Positions 53,637 through 62,179 are shown, numbered from the stretch's first letter. The stretch: 64,000 nt of DNA from DASZFV01 sp036494575 (GCA_036494575.1 DASXOE010000154.1:18522-82521); one strand, 5' to 3'. Notes: a model not told the origin generated them from the letters alone. A program made the numbers and translations.

Positions 53637-53660
53637 ATGGAGTCGCCGTTGCGGCTCCAT
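53637..53660 (+). terminator. Hairpin after leuB
   Basis: atggagtcgc (53637-53646) pairs with gcggctccat (53651-53660) over ten base pairs, one a G-U in RNA, closed by a CGTT loop, 57 bases after the leuB stop. No T-run follows, so termination is plausible rather than certain. Confidence 0.45.
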
Positions 53661-53941
53661 TTCAGACGTCGCCGGCCGGCGAAGTGCGCAGGTGTCTCGA
53701 CATCGCTCAGGCGGGTTGTTAGCCTGGGAATGTCAGAGGGTCTTGCGTGCTGTGTTCGTCGATGCAGGTGCAGCTGCCTTTCCCGGCGGCGCCCGTTCTC
53801 CAGGACCCTCGCAGGGCATTTTCGGCGCGTGCGCGCAGCTTGCCGCCGTCGCGCCTGTGCTTCCCTGCGTGAAGATTCGACTGAAAGTTTGAGCCCGAAG
53901 CGCGCGTCGCGAATCCGAGTGAATGAACGAAGGAGAACGAG
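53661..53941 (+). other. Long non-coding leader before the RRM gene
   Basis: 281 bases between the leuB hairpin and the RRM start with no convincing gene. Starts with AT-poor sequence and ends with gaatgaacgaaggagaacgag, giving a strong AAGGAG just before the ATG. RRM proteins in other bacteria are often preceded by long cold-regulated leaders; whether that holds here is untested. Confidence 0.4.
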
Positions 53942-54361
53942 ATGGGAACGAGGCTATACGTCGGGAATTTGTCGTACAACGTGACCGAGCCCGAGCTGCG
54001 TGACGTCTTCGCCGAAGGCGGCAAGAACGTCGTCGAGGTGAAGGTGGTGATGGATCGAGAGACGGGCCGTCCACGCGGATTCGCCTTCGTCGAGATGGGA
54101 AGCGATGAGGAGGCCTCGCAGGCCATCCAGACGCTGACCGGTCGAGAGATCCAGGGCCGCGCTATCAACGTCAGCGAAGCACGCGAGCGCGCGCCGCGCA
54201 GCGGTGGCGGCGGCGGTGGTGGCTACGGCGGCGGCGGCGGCGGTGGCGGCTACGGCGGCGGTGGTGGCGGGGGCCGCGGCCGCGGCGGCGGCGGCGAGTA
54301 TGGCGGCGGCGGCGAAGGCCGTGGCCGCGGCGGCGGTGGCGGTCGACGGGGCGGCTGGTAA
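53942..54361 (+). CDS. RRM-type RNA-binding protein with Gly/Arg-rich tail
   Basis: 139 residues. A full RNA recognition motif occupies ~1-83: RNP2 RLYVGNLSYNV, RNP1 GRPRGFAFVEMGS, and the flanking TEPELRDVF and AIQTLTGREIQGRAINVSEA. The last ~55 residues are (GGY/GGR) low-complexity with RGRGGGG runs, an RGG-like tail that favours RNA binding and phase separation. Small bacterial RRM proteins respond to cold. Long leader and strong ribosome-binding site ahead. Confidence 0.92.
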   Translation: MGTRLYVGNLSYNVTEPELRDVFAEGGKNVVEVKVVMDRETGRPRGFAFVEMGSDEEASQAIQTLTGREIQGRAINVSEARERAPRSGGGGGGGYGGGGGGGGYGGGGGGGRGRGGGGEYGGGGEGRGRGGGGGRRGGW

Positions 54362-54383
54362 GGGGCGTTCGCTCCGCTCGCTT

Positions 54384-54410
54384 CGCGAAAGGGGCTTTGC
54401 CCCTCTCGCG
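54384..54410 (+). terminator. Hairpin after the RRM gene
   Basis: cgcga (54384-54388) and aggggc (54390-54395) pair with gcccct (54399-54404) and tcgcg (54406-54410), one A-C mismatch between the two blocks, TTT loop. Lies 23 bases after the stop codon. Confidence 0.5.
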
Positions 54411-54437
54411 GGCTCTCCCCGTTTCGTAAGGCGAGCC

Positions 54438-54456
54438 GGCCCAGCGGAGCTGGGCC
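54438..54456. other. Second hairpin in the RRM-FkbM gap
   Basis: ggcccagc (54438-54445) and gctgggcc (54449-54456) form a perfect 8-bp stem with loop GGA, 77 bases before the methyltransferase start. It may be part of that gene's leader or a second terminator. Confidence 0.4.
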
Positions 54457-54532
54457 TCTCGTCAGTGAACCTGCTCGCGAGCGCCCTGCGTCGATTGTCG
54501 GTTCGGCGGATCTGGGAGAGACTGCCGAGATC

Positions 54533-55363
54533 ATGGATCGACGAGGGTTCGTCAGGACATTGCGTGACGGGGTGAGCGGCAGCTTCCTCGTGGGAGGGCT
54601 CGGCGGAGCGGTCGTCGGCGGTGGGGCCGTGGGTGCTTACGTCGCGAACGACCGCCTGAGGCGGATCGGCAAGTGGTCCTACGCGCAGCAGGGCGAAGAC
54701 CTCGTGGTCGAGAACGTGCTCGGCGCGATCGGCGTCAAGGGGCCGATCACGTACCTCGACATCGGCGCGTTCGATCCGGTGTTCGACAGCAATACCTTCG
54801 CGTTCTACGAGGCGGGTGGCCACGGCGTCCTCGTCGAGCCAAACCCCGTCAAGATCGACCGGCTGAAGAGTGCGCGGCCCCGCGACAAGACGCTCAACGT
54901 CGGCGTCGGCCTGTCCGCCGAGCCGACGACCGGCGACTACTACGTGATCGGCGGGACGAGCGGCGGCCTCCTCAACACGTTCTCGAAGGAAGACGCCGAG
55001 GACGTTCAGACCAAGAGCCACGGCCAGCGTGCCATAGAGAAGGTCCTGAAGCTGCCGCTCGTGAACATCAACACGCTCATGCGCGAGCAATTTGCGGGCG
55101 CGCCCAACTTTCTGTCCATCGACACCGAGGGGCTGGACCTCGGCATCCTCAAGACGATGGACTTCGATCGCTACCGTCCGGACGTCATCTGCGTCGAGAC
55201 CCTGGAGGTCGGCGGCGATGCCGTCAGCGTCGACATCCTTCGCCTGCTCGAATCGAAGCGCTATTCCGCGCGCGGCGCGACGTTCGTCAACACCATCTTC
55301 GTCGACGATCGCCACCTCTCCAAGCCGGGTCCGCTGACCGCTCCGCTACGCCCGAAGACGTAG
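54533..55363 (+). CDS. FkbM-family methyltransferase with twin-arginine-like N-terminus
   Basis: 276 residues. The first ~45 read MDRRGFVRTLRDGVSG then a Gly/Val-rich hydrophobic run (FLVGGLGGAVVGGGAVGAYV): RRGFVR fits a Tat-type or anchor sequence. The catalytic part has ITYLDIGAFDPVFDSNTFAF, HGVLVEPNPVKIDRL and FLSIDTEGLDLGILKTMDF, typical of FkbM O-methyltransferases (SAM-dependent, acting on sugars or polyketides). An exported SAM-methyltransferase would be odd because SAM is cytosolic, so a membrane anchor is the likelier reading. Acceptor unknown. Confidence 0.85.
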   Translation: MDRRGFVRTLRDGVSGSFLVGGLGGAVVGGGAVGAYVANDRLRRIGKWSYAQQGEDLVVENVLGAIGVKGPITYLDIGAFDPVFDSNTFAFYEAGGHGVLVEPNPVKIDRLKSARPRDKTLNVGVGLSAEPTTGDYYVIGGTSGGLLNTFSKEDAEDVQTKSHGQRAIEKVLKLPLVNINTLMREQFAGAPNFLSIDTEGLDLGILKTMDFDRYRPDVICVETLEVGGDAVSVDILRLLESKRYSARGATFVNTIFVDDRHLSKPGPLTAPLRPKT

Positions 55364-55394
55364 CCTCCGAAGACGCAGCGTCGGGCTGAAAGCG

Positions 55395-56090
55395 TCAGGC
55401 GAGGGCGCGCAGACCTTCGGGATCCGCGAGGATGACCTTGCGGCCTTCCGTCTGGATGAGGCCCTTGCGCTTGAACTGCGAGAGCGTGAGCGACACCGTC
55501 TCTCGCGTCGAGCCGATGAGGTTCGCCATCTCTTGGTGCGTGATCTTGAGCCCGACCACGAGCCCCCGCGCGTCGGCGATGCCGTGCTCCGCGCCCAGGC
55601 TCAGCAGCAGCTCGGCGAGCTTCGAGCCCACGTCCTTGAAGATGAGCTGCTCGACGCGCGTCTCCAGATCCTTGCGGCGCGCGATGAGCGCGCGCGCGAA
55701 CTTGTAGGCCGTCGTGCCGTTCGTGCGCAGCAGCTGATCGAGCAGCTCCCGATCGACCTCGACGGTGACCGAGGCGTCCATGGCCTCCGCCATCTCCTCG
55801 CGCGGGCCGCCCTCGAGCAGGCACGGCTCACCGAAGAAATCGCCCTCGGTGCGATACGCGAGCGTCAGCTCTTTTCCGTCGCGCGTGACCTTCGAGATCT
55901 TGATGCGGCCGCTCGTGAGGAAGTGAACGGCCTGCGCGCGATCGCCGGGAAGGTAGATGACCTGGCGCGGTCGATAGGTGCCGATCTTGATGTTCGGCGC
56001 CAGGGCCGCGAGCGCCTCGACGGGGATGTCGGACAGCACGTCGCACTTTTTGATCAGGCCGAGCGCGCGCTTGTCTTCACCGTTTGTCAT
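55395..56090 (-). CDS. Crp/Fnr-family transcriptional regulator
   Basis: 231 residues. N-terminal cyclic-nucleotide-binding-like beta-roll (RQVIYLPGDRAQAVHFLTSG, TLAYRTEGDFFGEPCLLEGG), long dimer helix, and C-terminal winged helix (ITHQEMANLIGSTRETVSLT then LSQFKRKGLI). The usual cAMP-contact Arg-Ser pair is not evident (EGGPREEMAEA lies there), and there is no Cys cluster of FNR, so effector unknown. The ATG at 56090 is 10 bases from the palindrome at 56100-56114, suggesting self-regulation. Confidence 0.9.
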   Translation of the reverse strand: MTNGEDKRALGLIKKCDVLSDIPVEALAALAPNIKIGTYRPRQVIYLPGDRAQAVHFLTSGRIKISKVTRDGKELTLAYRTEGDFFGEPCLLEGGPREEMAEAMDASVTVEVDRELLDQLLRTNGTTAYKFARALIARRKDLETRVEQLIFKDVGSKLAELLLSLGAEHGIADARGLVVGLKITHQEMANLIGSTRETVSLTLSQFKRKGLIQTEGRKVILADPEGLRALA

Positions 56091-56099
56091 CGCAACTTC

Positions 56100-56114
56100 A
56101 CCCACACTGTGGGT
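56100..56114. promoter_or_regulatory. 7-1-7 palindrome ahead of the Crp/Fnr gene
   Basis: acccaca-c-tgtgggt is a perfect inverted repeat 10-24 bases before the regulator's start codon. Position suits an operator for the regulator itself. It does not match the E. coli Crp consensus (TGTGA-N6-TCACA) but has the same TGTG half-core. Confidence 0.45.
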
Positions 56115-56156
56115 TTTATCAGTACCCAGCGCTCCGAACAACAATCGTGAACTGCG

Positions 56157-58181
56157 CTACACAGCGGGCGCCTTCGGTCTTCTGCCCCGCACCAGCAAGC
56201 TCCCCACGGCAAGGACGGCCATCCCCGCTGCGAACAGGCTGACTTGTGCGCGGCGGCTCATGTCGCCCGCCGAGCCGACGGCCCCGTCATGGACGAGGAG
56301 GATGAGACAAGCATTGTTGACGAAGTGAGCGAGCATCGCCGGCACGATGGAGTCGGCCTCGAGCGCGATGAGCGACAGCACGACGCCGAGCAGACCCGTG
56401 GGCAAGAGCCGCCAGAGGTCGACGTGGAAGAGGCCGAAGAGCGTCCCCGTGAGGACCGCCGAGGTCAGGCGCGGGAGCTTGGCGGCGAAGCCGCGCAGGA
56501 TGACGCCGCGAAACAGCGCCTCCTCGCAGACGGCCGGTGTGAGGGCCACGAGCGCGAGCGTGAGCGCGAGCCCGCGGCCGCCCTGCGGCGCGACCAGCCG
56601 GCGCAGGCTCTCGACGAGCTCGGGCGGCGGGGGGACGAGCCACTCGGCGAGGAGGCCGACGACGGCCCACGCCGAGGCCCCGATGAGAAACGCGCCCGCC
56701 AGGACGCGCAAGGGCACGCGCCGCACGCGAAGGACGTCGATGAGGCGCTGGCCCGTGCCGCGCGCGTAGAGCACGACGAGACCGAGGACGCCGACCCACT
56801 CGGAGAGCACGAGGCCGGGGACGAGCCGCCAGGACTGCAGCGGGATGAAGACGAAGAAGAGCAAGACGTAGCCGAGGCCGAAGACGCCGAGCGCTTGGCC
56901 CGGCGAAGGCGACGGCGCGAGCACCGAGGCGCCGGCGACGGCCACGCCGCCGCCGTTTCCGGCGGCATGGCCCCCGCGGATCGACAGGAGCCGGCGCACC
57001 CAGGCGCCGAGCGGCAGCGCGCCCTCGTCGGCTGCGAGGAGGCGTTCTGAGTCGTAGAGGCGCGCGGCGAGCGTGAGCGCGAGCGCCCCGAAGGCGAGCG
57101 TGCTCGCGACGACGAGGAGCGCCGCGCCGGCCGTGGCCTTGCCGAGGATGAGATCGCGCGCGAGCAGCGTGACGTTGACGCCTGGCACGATCGCCGCGGC
57201 GGCCGTGAGGTCCCAGTCGCCGAGGCCCGCGATGAGGGACGGCGTGAAGCACAAGAAGTAAACCGGCGTCAGCAGCGTCTGCGCCTCCTTGAAGCTGCGC
57301 GCCATGGCGCCGATCGCCACCATGACGGCGGCGAACAGGAAGGCCGCCGGCACGACGACGATCAGCGTCGAGGCCGCGCGCGTCCAAGGGATCGCCACGG
57401 GCGTCGTCGCGCCCACGAGGCGGATGCCCTCGACCATCGTGAGCGACATCGAGGTCATGTTGAGCAGTCCCGTGATCGTCGAGAGCGTCGCCACGGCGAT
57501 GACCTTGCCCGTCATGAGATCGAACCGGCTCACGGGCGCCGAGAGGATCGTCTCGAGCGTGCCGCGCTCGCGCTCGCCGGCCGTGATGTCGATGGCTGGA
57601 TAGAACGCGCCCAGCATGATCATGACGACGACGATGAGCGGCAGCAGCTTCGAGAGCACGTAGCCGCCCACGCGCGCGCGCGGCGCGACGCTCTGATCCT
57701 CGAGCGCGAAGAGCGGGGCGCAGCCCGGCGCGAGGACGCCGCCCAGCGCCGCGCCCACGCGGTCGTGCGCCTGGCGCGACTCGTCGCGGGCCTCGTCGTA
57801 GACCAGACGGACGCGCGCCTCGCCGCGCGGGCCCGCCTCGACCTCGGCGACGGCGTCGAGCACGCCCGACTCGACGGTGGCGCGATCGGCGGCGGCGTCG
57901 GCGCGGCCGACGCCCGCGAGCACGCCCGCGTCGAACTCCCGGGCGTCCGCCTGCAGGCGCGCGCGCACGGCCGCGGCGGCCGAGAGGGGCCCGACGACGG
58001 CGACGCGCGAGCGGCGCGCCTGGCCGCGCGCCGTGTGGCTCGACATGACCTGCGCCATGAGCAGCGAGACGAGCGGGTAGACGACGAGTGGGAAGAGCAC
58101 CATTACGACGAGGGTGCGGCGATCGCGCAGCGTCTCGCGGAGCTCCTTGGCGGCGACGAGGCCGACGTCTGACAGCTTCAC
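56157..58181 (-). CDS. ABC-2 permease fused to a CPBP intramembrane protease
   Basis: 674 residues. The N-terminal ~410 form a NatB/ABC-2 permease: AKELRETLRDRRTLVVMVLF, then an extracytoplasmic domain, then GAFYPAIDITAGERERGTLE and membrane helices. The C-terminal ~230 residues are a CPBP (CAAX protease-like) domain: EEALFRGVIL (EExxxR), FGLFHVDLW (FxxxH) and AHFVNNACL (HxxxN). The fusion is known in other bacteria; the protease may mature or regulate the exported substrate. Start overlaps the ATPase stop (58178-58181). Confidence 0.92.
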   Translation of the reverse strand: MKLSDVGLVAAKELRETLRDRRTLVVMVLFPLVVYPLVSLLMAQVMSSHTARGQARRSRVAVVGPLSAAAAVRARLQADAREFDAGVLAGVGRADAAADRATVESGVLDAVAEVEAGPRGEARVRLVYDEARDESRQAHDRVGAALGGVLAPGCAPLFALEDQSVAPRARVGGYVLSKLLPLIVVVMIMLGAFYPAIDITAGERERGTLETILSAPVSRFDLMTGKVIAVATLSTITGLLNMTSMSLTMVEGIRLVGATTPVAIPWTRAASTLIVVVPAAFLFAAVMVAIGAMARSFKEAQTLLTPVYFLCFTPSLIAGLGDWDLTAAAAIVPGVNVTLLARDLILGKATAGAALLVVASTLAFGALALTLAARLYDSERLLAADEGALPLGAWVRRLLSIRGGHAAGNGGGVAVAGASVLAPSPSPGQALGVFGLGYVLLFFVFIPLQSWRLVPGLVLSEWVGVLGLVVLYARGTGQRLIDVLRVRRVPLRVLAGAFLIGASAWAVVGLLAEWLVPPPPELVESLRRLVAPQGGRGLALTLALVALTPAVCEEALFRGVILRGFAAKLPRLTSAVLTGTLFGLFHVDLWRLLPTGLLGVVLSLIALEADSIVPAMLAHFVNNACLILLVHDGAVGSAGDMSRRAQVSLFAAGMAVLAVGSLLVRGRRPKAPAV

Positions 58182-58954
58182 GTCGTCGCCTCGGGCGCGG
58201 GCGCGCGCGGCGCGGCCGCCAGCGCCGCCACGAGGCTCAGAAACGCTTCCTCGAGGCTGCTCGCTCCGCCCGCGCGCGCGCGCAGCTCGGCGGGGCTGCC
58301 CTCGGCGATGAGTCGGCCCTCGTGCAGAAGGCCGATGCGGTCGCAGAGGAGCTCCGCCTCGGCGAGGTAGTGCGTCGAGAAGATCACGGCCTTGCCGCGG
58401 TCGCGCTCGCCGCGCACGAAGTCGCGCAGGAAGCGCGAGGCGAGGACGTCGAGGCCGACCGTCGGCTCGTCGAGGATGAGCACGGCCGGGTCGTGCAGGA
58501 CGGCGCGCGCCACCGAGAGGCGTTGGCGCTGCCCCGTCGAGAGGGCCTCGCAGCGTCGGTCGAGGAAAGGCTCGAGATCGAGCCCACGGGCGAGCAGCGC
58601 CGTGCGCGCGGCGATGTCGGCGTCTGACATCCCGTGCAGGCGGCCGAAGTAGCGCAGAAGCTCGCGGCCCGACAGGCGCGCGTAGAGGCCCGTCGAGCCC
58701 GTGAGGAACCCGAGCTGGCGCCGCGCGCCCTGCGGGTCGCGCGCGACGTCGACGCCCGCGAGCTCGGCGCGGCCCTCCGTGGGCACGAGGATGGCCGCGA
58801 GCACGCGCAGCGTCGTGGTCTTCCCGGCGCCGTTCGGGCCGAGCAGGCCGTAGATCTCGCCGGGCGCGACGCTGAACGACAGATCGTCGACGGCGAGCGC
58901 CGCGCCGAAGCGCTTCGTGAGGTGCAGGACTGCGACGCCGGAGGAGCTCGTCAT
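58178..58954 (-). CDS. ABC transporter ATP-binding protein (NatA-like)
   Basis: 258 residues. Walker A GLLGPNGAGKTTTLRVLAAI, signature ALSTGQRQRLSVARAVLHDP, Walker B VLILDEPTVGLDV and H-loop IFSTHYLAEAE are complete. Signature begins LSTGQ instead of LSGGQ, common in NatA. Pairs with the permease-protease fusion to form a Na-efflux/ABC-2-like exporter, substrate unknown. Upstream lies the stop of the lipoprotein gene (58992). Confidence 0.93.
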   Translation of the reverse strand: MTSSSGVAVLHLTKRFGAALAVDDLSFSVAPGEIYGLLGPNGAGKTTTLRVLAAILVPTEGRAELAGVDVARDPQGARRQLGFLTGSTGLYARLSGRELLRYFGRLHGMSDADIAARTALLARGLDLEPFLDRRCEALSTGQRQRLSVARAVLHDPAVLILDEPTVGLDVLASRFLRDFVRGERDRGKAVIFSTHYLAEAELLCDRIGLLHEGRLIAEGSPAELRARAGGASSLEEAFLSLVAALAAAPRAPAPEATT

Positions 58955-58991
58955 GGGGCGCCGCGCGGGCGGCGCACCGGAGCTTGGACCA

Positions 58992-61046
58992 TTAACAGTC
59001 GTTGTTGAAGCAGACTTCGATGGGGGCCGCCGGCGGCAGCGCGAACGTGCGCGCCGTGCAGGCCGTGGGCGTGACCGTGTCGGTGGCCTTGTTGTAAGTG
59101 CCCGTGCAGCTCGGCATCGGCCCTGCGTTCGCTGGCGGCTTGGCGCACCAGCCCATCTTGTCGCTGTAGTCGACCCAGACGCGGATGGGCATCGACGTGC
59201 TGAGGTTCCCGTTCAGGTCGGCCGTCGCGACGGCGACGCAGCGCCAGCCGCTTTGCGGAACGTTGTTGGCGAGCGTGTCGAGCTGACTTCCAAAGCAGTA
59301 CCTCGGGTCGTCGGGCGCGATGGGCTCGACGGCCCAGATGGCCGACAGGCCGCCCGCGTAGCTGATGGCGACCGTCGGCTGCTCGACGTGGCAGATGTTG
59401 ACGGGCGGATTGAGGTCCATGCCGGGCAAGCAGTCGAGCCCGCCCGGAAGGGTCGGGTCGGGCGTGAAGTCGCCCGCGCCAGCGGGCGGCACGGGCCTCA
59501 TGCGGATCTTGAGGACCTGGCGCGGCGCCCCCGTGAGCGGCGTCGTCGTCGGGACGAGCTTCGGGTTGATGACGTCGCAATTCCCGTCACCGTCATTGTC
59601 GACCACGAGGGGCTGCGAGGTGTCAGCCAGCACGTACGCCGCCGTCACGGCCGGGTCGATGCCCGAGATGGGATCCTGTTTGAGGCCAGTCGCGTGGTTT
59701 CCAGTGTCCTGGATGCGCGCGCGCAGATCGAACAGCTGCGGGACGAGGCAGCCGTCGTCGGGGGAATCGCCCGAGATGAGGTTGTTGCTGAGGGGGTCGA
59801 AGGCGAACGAGCAGCGCAGGCCATCGGCGATCTTGCTGACGCGGATCTGCGGCGGCACGAGATCGGCGATGGGCGGCAGGTTGTCGACGGCGATCTCGTA
59901 GGCGAGCGCCGTCTCGTTCCCGAGCGCGTCGGCCGCGCGGAACGAGACCGTGGGCCGCACGATGCACAGGCTCTGGCTGGGCGGCAGCTTGCACTGCGTG
60001 AGGAGCTTGGTGTCGAAGAGCGCGCTGAAGGCGCCCGTCTGATCGAGCGTGAGCGGCAGCTTGAACTGGGGATCGGCCGCGTCGCCGATGAGGACCTGCA
60101 GCGTCGAGGTGTCGAGCCCCGCGCCGTCGGAGATGTTGGCCGCGAGGCGGATGACCTGGCCCACGATCGAGCCAGGCGTTGGCAGGGACATCGTGATGTC
60201 GGGCCCCGTGAGGTCGACGTTGAAGACGAACTTGATGTCGGTCGCCGTGCCCCTGGCGTCCTTGGCCGAGATCTCGAGGAGCTGGTCGCCCGTGAGCGCG
60301 ACGGGCATCGCGAGATCGAAGACCGCGCGGTATTCGTTGGCGGGTCCGGCGGGCTGCAACGTGATCGGGGTCGCGGCGATCGAGCCCCCGATCGCCGCGG
60401 CCGGGCCGTACATGCCCGGGTCGATGATGGCCTGGACGATGATGCTGCCCTTGTAGTGGTGGCCGGGGACGGGCGAGAGCACGGTGATCGTCGGGCCGCC
60501 GTCGATCTTGACGCTCACGGATTTCGAGCCCGCGAGGTTGGTCGAGCTGCGCGCCGTCACGGTCAGCGTGTAGTCCCCCGTGGCGAGCCCCGCGAGCGCG
60601 AGCTTGCCGGTATAGAGGTTGTCGCCCGAGGGGCCCACGAGCGGCGCCGCGCTCGAGCCGCCGCGGCCGACGAGCGACACGCGCACCGTCGACGGATCGA
60701 CGAGGTCCGTGCCGTCCTTGATCGTGACCTTGGCGCTGACGTCGGCGGGCCCGTTGACGCTGAGGATCGTGCCGTCGGCCGGCGCCTGGATCGCGATCTC
60801 GACGGTCCCGCTGGGGACGCCCGCGTCCACCATCCCGCCCAAGCCTCCGATGCGGCCCGCGAGGCCACCCCCGATGAGGCCCCCGCCGATCCCGGCCGTC
60901 CCCGCCGCCGCGGCGTCGGTGCTCGGGTTGTACATCGGGTACGGGGCGGCGTTCTTGTTTCCACAGGCCGCGAGCGCGCCCACGACCAACAGCGACGCGA
61001 CGAGCGCGCCGCGCGCGGGCGAAGGCCCTCGAATGGGCGCGCTCAC
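58992..61046 (-). CDS. Large lipoprotein with repeated Ig-like domains
   Basis: 684 residues from GTG. Signal segment ALVASLLVVGALAAC gives lipobox LAAC. After a Gly-rich spacer (GGGLIGGGLAGRIGGLGG) the chain is beta-rich with repeating immunoglobulin-like units: VEIAIQAPADGTILSVNGPA, GDYTLTVTARSSTNLAGSKS, PTITVLSPVPGHHYKGSIIV and DITMSLPTPGSIVGQVIRLA. The last ~250 residues contain many Cys and Pro. No enzyme motif. Likely a surface adhesion or structural lipoprotein. Start overlaps the upstream lipoprotein stop (GTGA, 61043-61046), so the two are co-translated. Confidence 0.75.
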   Translation of the reverse strand: MSAPIRGPSPARGALVASLLVVGALAACGNKNAAPYPMYNPSTDAAAAGTAGIGGGLIGGGLAGRIGGLGGMVDAGVPSGTVEIAIQAPADGTILSVNGPADVSAKVTIKDGTDLVDPSTVRVSLVGRGGSSAAPLVGPSGDNLYTGKLALAGLATGDYTLTVTARSSTNLAGSKSVSVKIDGGPTITVLSPVPGHHYKGSIIVQAIIDPGMYGPAAAIGGSIAATPITLQPAGPANEYRAVFDLAMPVALTGDQLLEISAKDARGTATDIKFVFNVDLTGPDITMSLPTPGSIVGQVIRLAANISDGAGLDTSTLQVLIGDAADPQFKLPLTLDQTGAFSALFDTKLLTQCKLPPSQSLCIVRPTVSFRAADALGNETALAYEIAVDNLPPIADLVPPQIRVSKIADGLRCSFAFDPLSNNLISGDSPDDGCLVPQLFDLRARIQDTGNHATGLKQDPISGIDPAVTAAYVLADTSQPLVVDNDGDGNCDVINPKLVPTTTPLTGAPRQVLKIRMRPVPPAGAGDFTPDPTLPGGLDCLPGMDLNPPVNICHVEQPTVAISYAGGLSAIWAVEPIAPDDPRYCFGSQLDTLANNVPQSGWRCVAVATADLNGNLSTSMPIRVWVDYSDKMGWCAKPPANAGPMPSCTGTYNKATDTVTPTACTARTFALPPAAPIEVCFNNDC

Positions 61047-61807
61047 TTCGACGCGACCACCGACGGGCAGACGAGCTGCCCCGCCGATTCGCAGCAGCCG
61101 ACGCCTTGGTCCTGCCCGATGTTGCAGGCCGACCCCGTGGCGGCCGCGACGGGACAGGCGCCTTGATCGACGACGAGGCACCCATCGCAGAGCTCGATCG
61201 GATACTTGAACGCATCGGACCGCACGGTGCCGACGAGCGTGCTTCCCCGTGCGTGCACCGTCGCCAAGACCCAGAAGTGATTCGTCGCCGTCAAGACGTT
61301 CATCTCCCGGATCTTGCCCACGAGATCGCCGGGAACGACGCTGACGCTCGAGGCGGTGTTCCCGCCTCCGGACGCCACCGAGCCCGACGTCAGCGTGCTG
61401 AACGCGACGAGAGGATCGGCGGGCGCTCCCGCCGGCCGCAAGGTGCTGTTGAAGAGATCCGTGATGGCGCCGGGCGGCGAATCGGCCGGCAGGCTGACGT
61501 CGACATCGAAGCCCGAGATCGCGATGCGGTTCGCGTCGACGGTCTGACCACCGGTGGGCGCCGGGAAATCGTTCTGGAGGACCGGGAAGAGCTCATAGCC
61601 GCCCGAGAGGCGCACGTCGAGGACGCCCTCGCCGCGGTAGATGGCGCCGAGTCCGGCGGGGATCGTGCAGTCGGCGTTCGGAACCTGGTTCTGAACGATG
61701 ATGAATTCTCCCGGAGGCGTCCCGGAGCATCCGTTGATGCACAACAACGAAAGCGCTCCGAGCACGGCCCACCTTGCGACGGTCGTCTGCCTCGTCTGCC
61801 TGATCAT
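61043..61807 (-). CDS. Hypothetical lipoprotein
   Basis: 254 residues. Signal segment AVLGALSLLCINGC gives lipobox INGC. Mature part is strand-rich (GEFIIVQNQVPNADCTIPAG, YELFPVLQNDFPAP, NRIAISGFDVDVSLPADS, NHFWVLATVHARGSTLVGTV) with clustered Cys at the end (CDGCLVVDQGACPVAA, GVGCCESAGQLVC). Unassigned. Start ATG at 61807; upstream 210 bases form the divergent region to the Tad genes. Coupled to the larger Ig-like lipoprotein. Confidence 0.65.
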   Translation of the reverse strand: MIRQTRQTTVARWAVLGALSLLCINGCSGTPPGEFIIVQNQVPNADCTIPAGLGAIYRGEGVLDVRLSGGYELFPVLQNDFPAPTGGQTVDANRIAISGFDVDVSLPADSPPGAITDLFNSTLRPAGAPADPLVAFSTLTSGSVASGGGNTASSVSVVPGDLVGKIREMNVLTATNHFWVLATVHARGSTLVGTVRSDAFKYPIELCDGCLVVDQGACPVAAATGSACNIGQDQGVGCCESAGQLVCPSVVASK

Positions 61808-62017
61808 GGGTGTATCGCGCTCCAAAGTGGTCGAGACGGGTGGCGAGGCAGGTGGAACGGAGAATGGTGCCGGCAACAACTTATCAGAGTCGATTTCGCT
61901 CCGTGACAAACTTTCGGCGTCCGACCACGCCACACATGTCGGAGAACATGCCGCAAATCGCAGACTTGCCGATGGAATGAAGTTGACGCTGGCGGGAATC
62001 GCCCGCTCAATGAAGCT

Positions 62018-62179
62018 GTGAAGCAGCTCGAGCGCCTGGCGCGGGACGAGTCCGCGGCGACCGCAGTGGAATACAGCTTGATTCTCGGCGGGATCGCGGC
62101 GGCGATCATCGTCATGATGTACGTGTTCGGTGGCAAGGTTAATAACCTTTACGACAACACGCAGTCACGTTGGCCGTGA
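62018..62179 (+). CDS. flp: Flp-type pilin, first copy (short)
   Basis: 53 residues from a GTG start. KQLERLARDESAATAVEYSL then ILGGIAAAIIVMMYVF is a Flp/Tad prepilin: basic leader, DES-AATAVEY processing-site region with conserved Glu-Tyr, then a hydrophobic helix; tail GGKVNNLYDNTQSRWP. The canonical leader cleavage is after Gly (G/A-TAVEY), here Ala replaces it. Weak ribosome-binding site, no ATG. It may be a minor pilin or a decaying paralogue of the next gene. Confidence 0.7.
   Translation: MKQLERLARDESAATAVEYSLILGGIAAAIIVMMYVFGGKVNNLYDNTQSRWP

Noticed and set aside
54200..54360. GGC/GGT-rich repetitive tract as a possible CRISPR or satellite
   Set aside because: It encodes the Gly/Arg tail of the RRM protein in frame; unit lengths are irregular and there are no spacers.
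58917..61166. 749-codon plus-strand frame opposite the Ig-like lipoprotein
   Set aside because: Repeated Arg/Asp/Val composition typical of antisense frames; the minus-strand protein has signal peptide and domain repeats.
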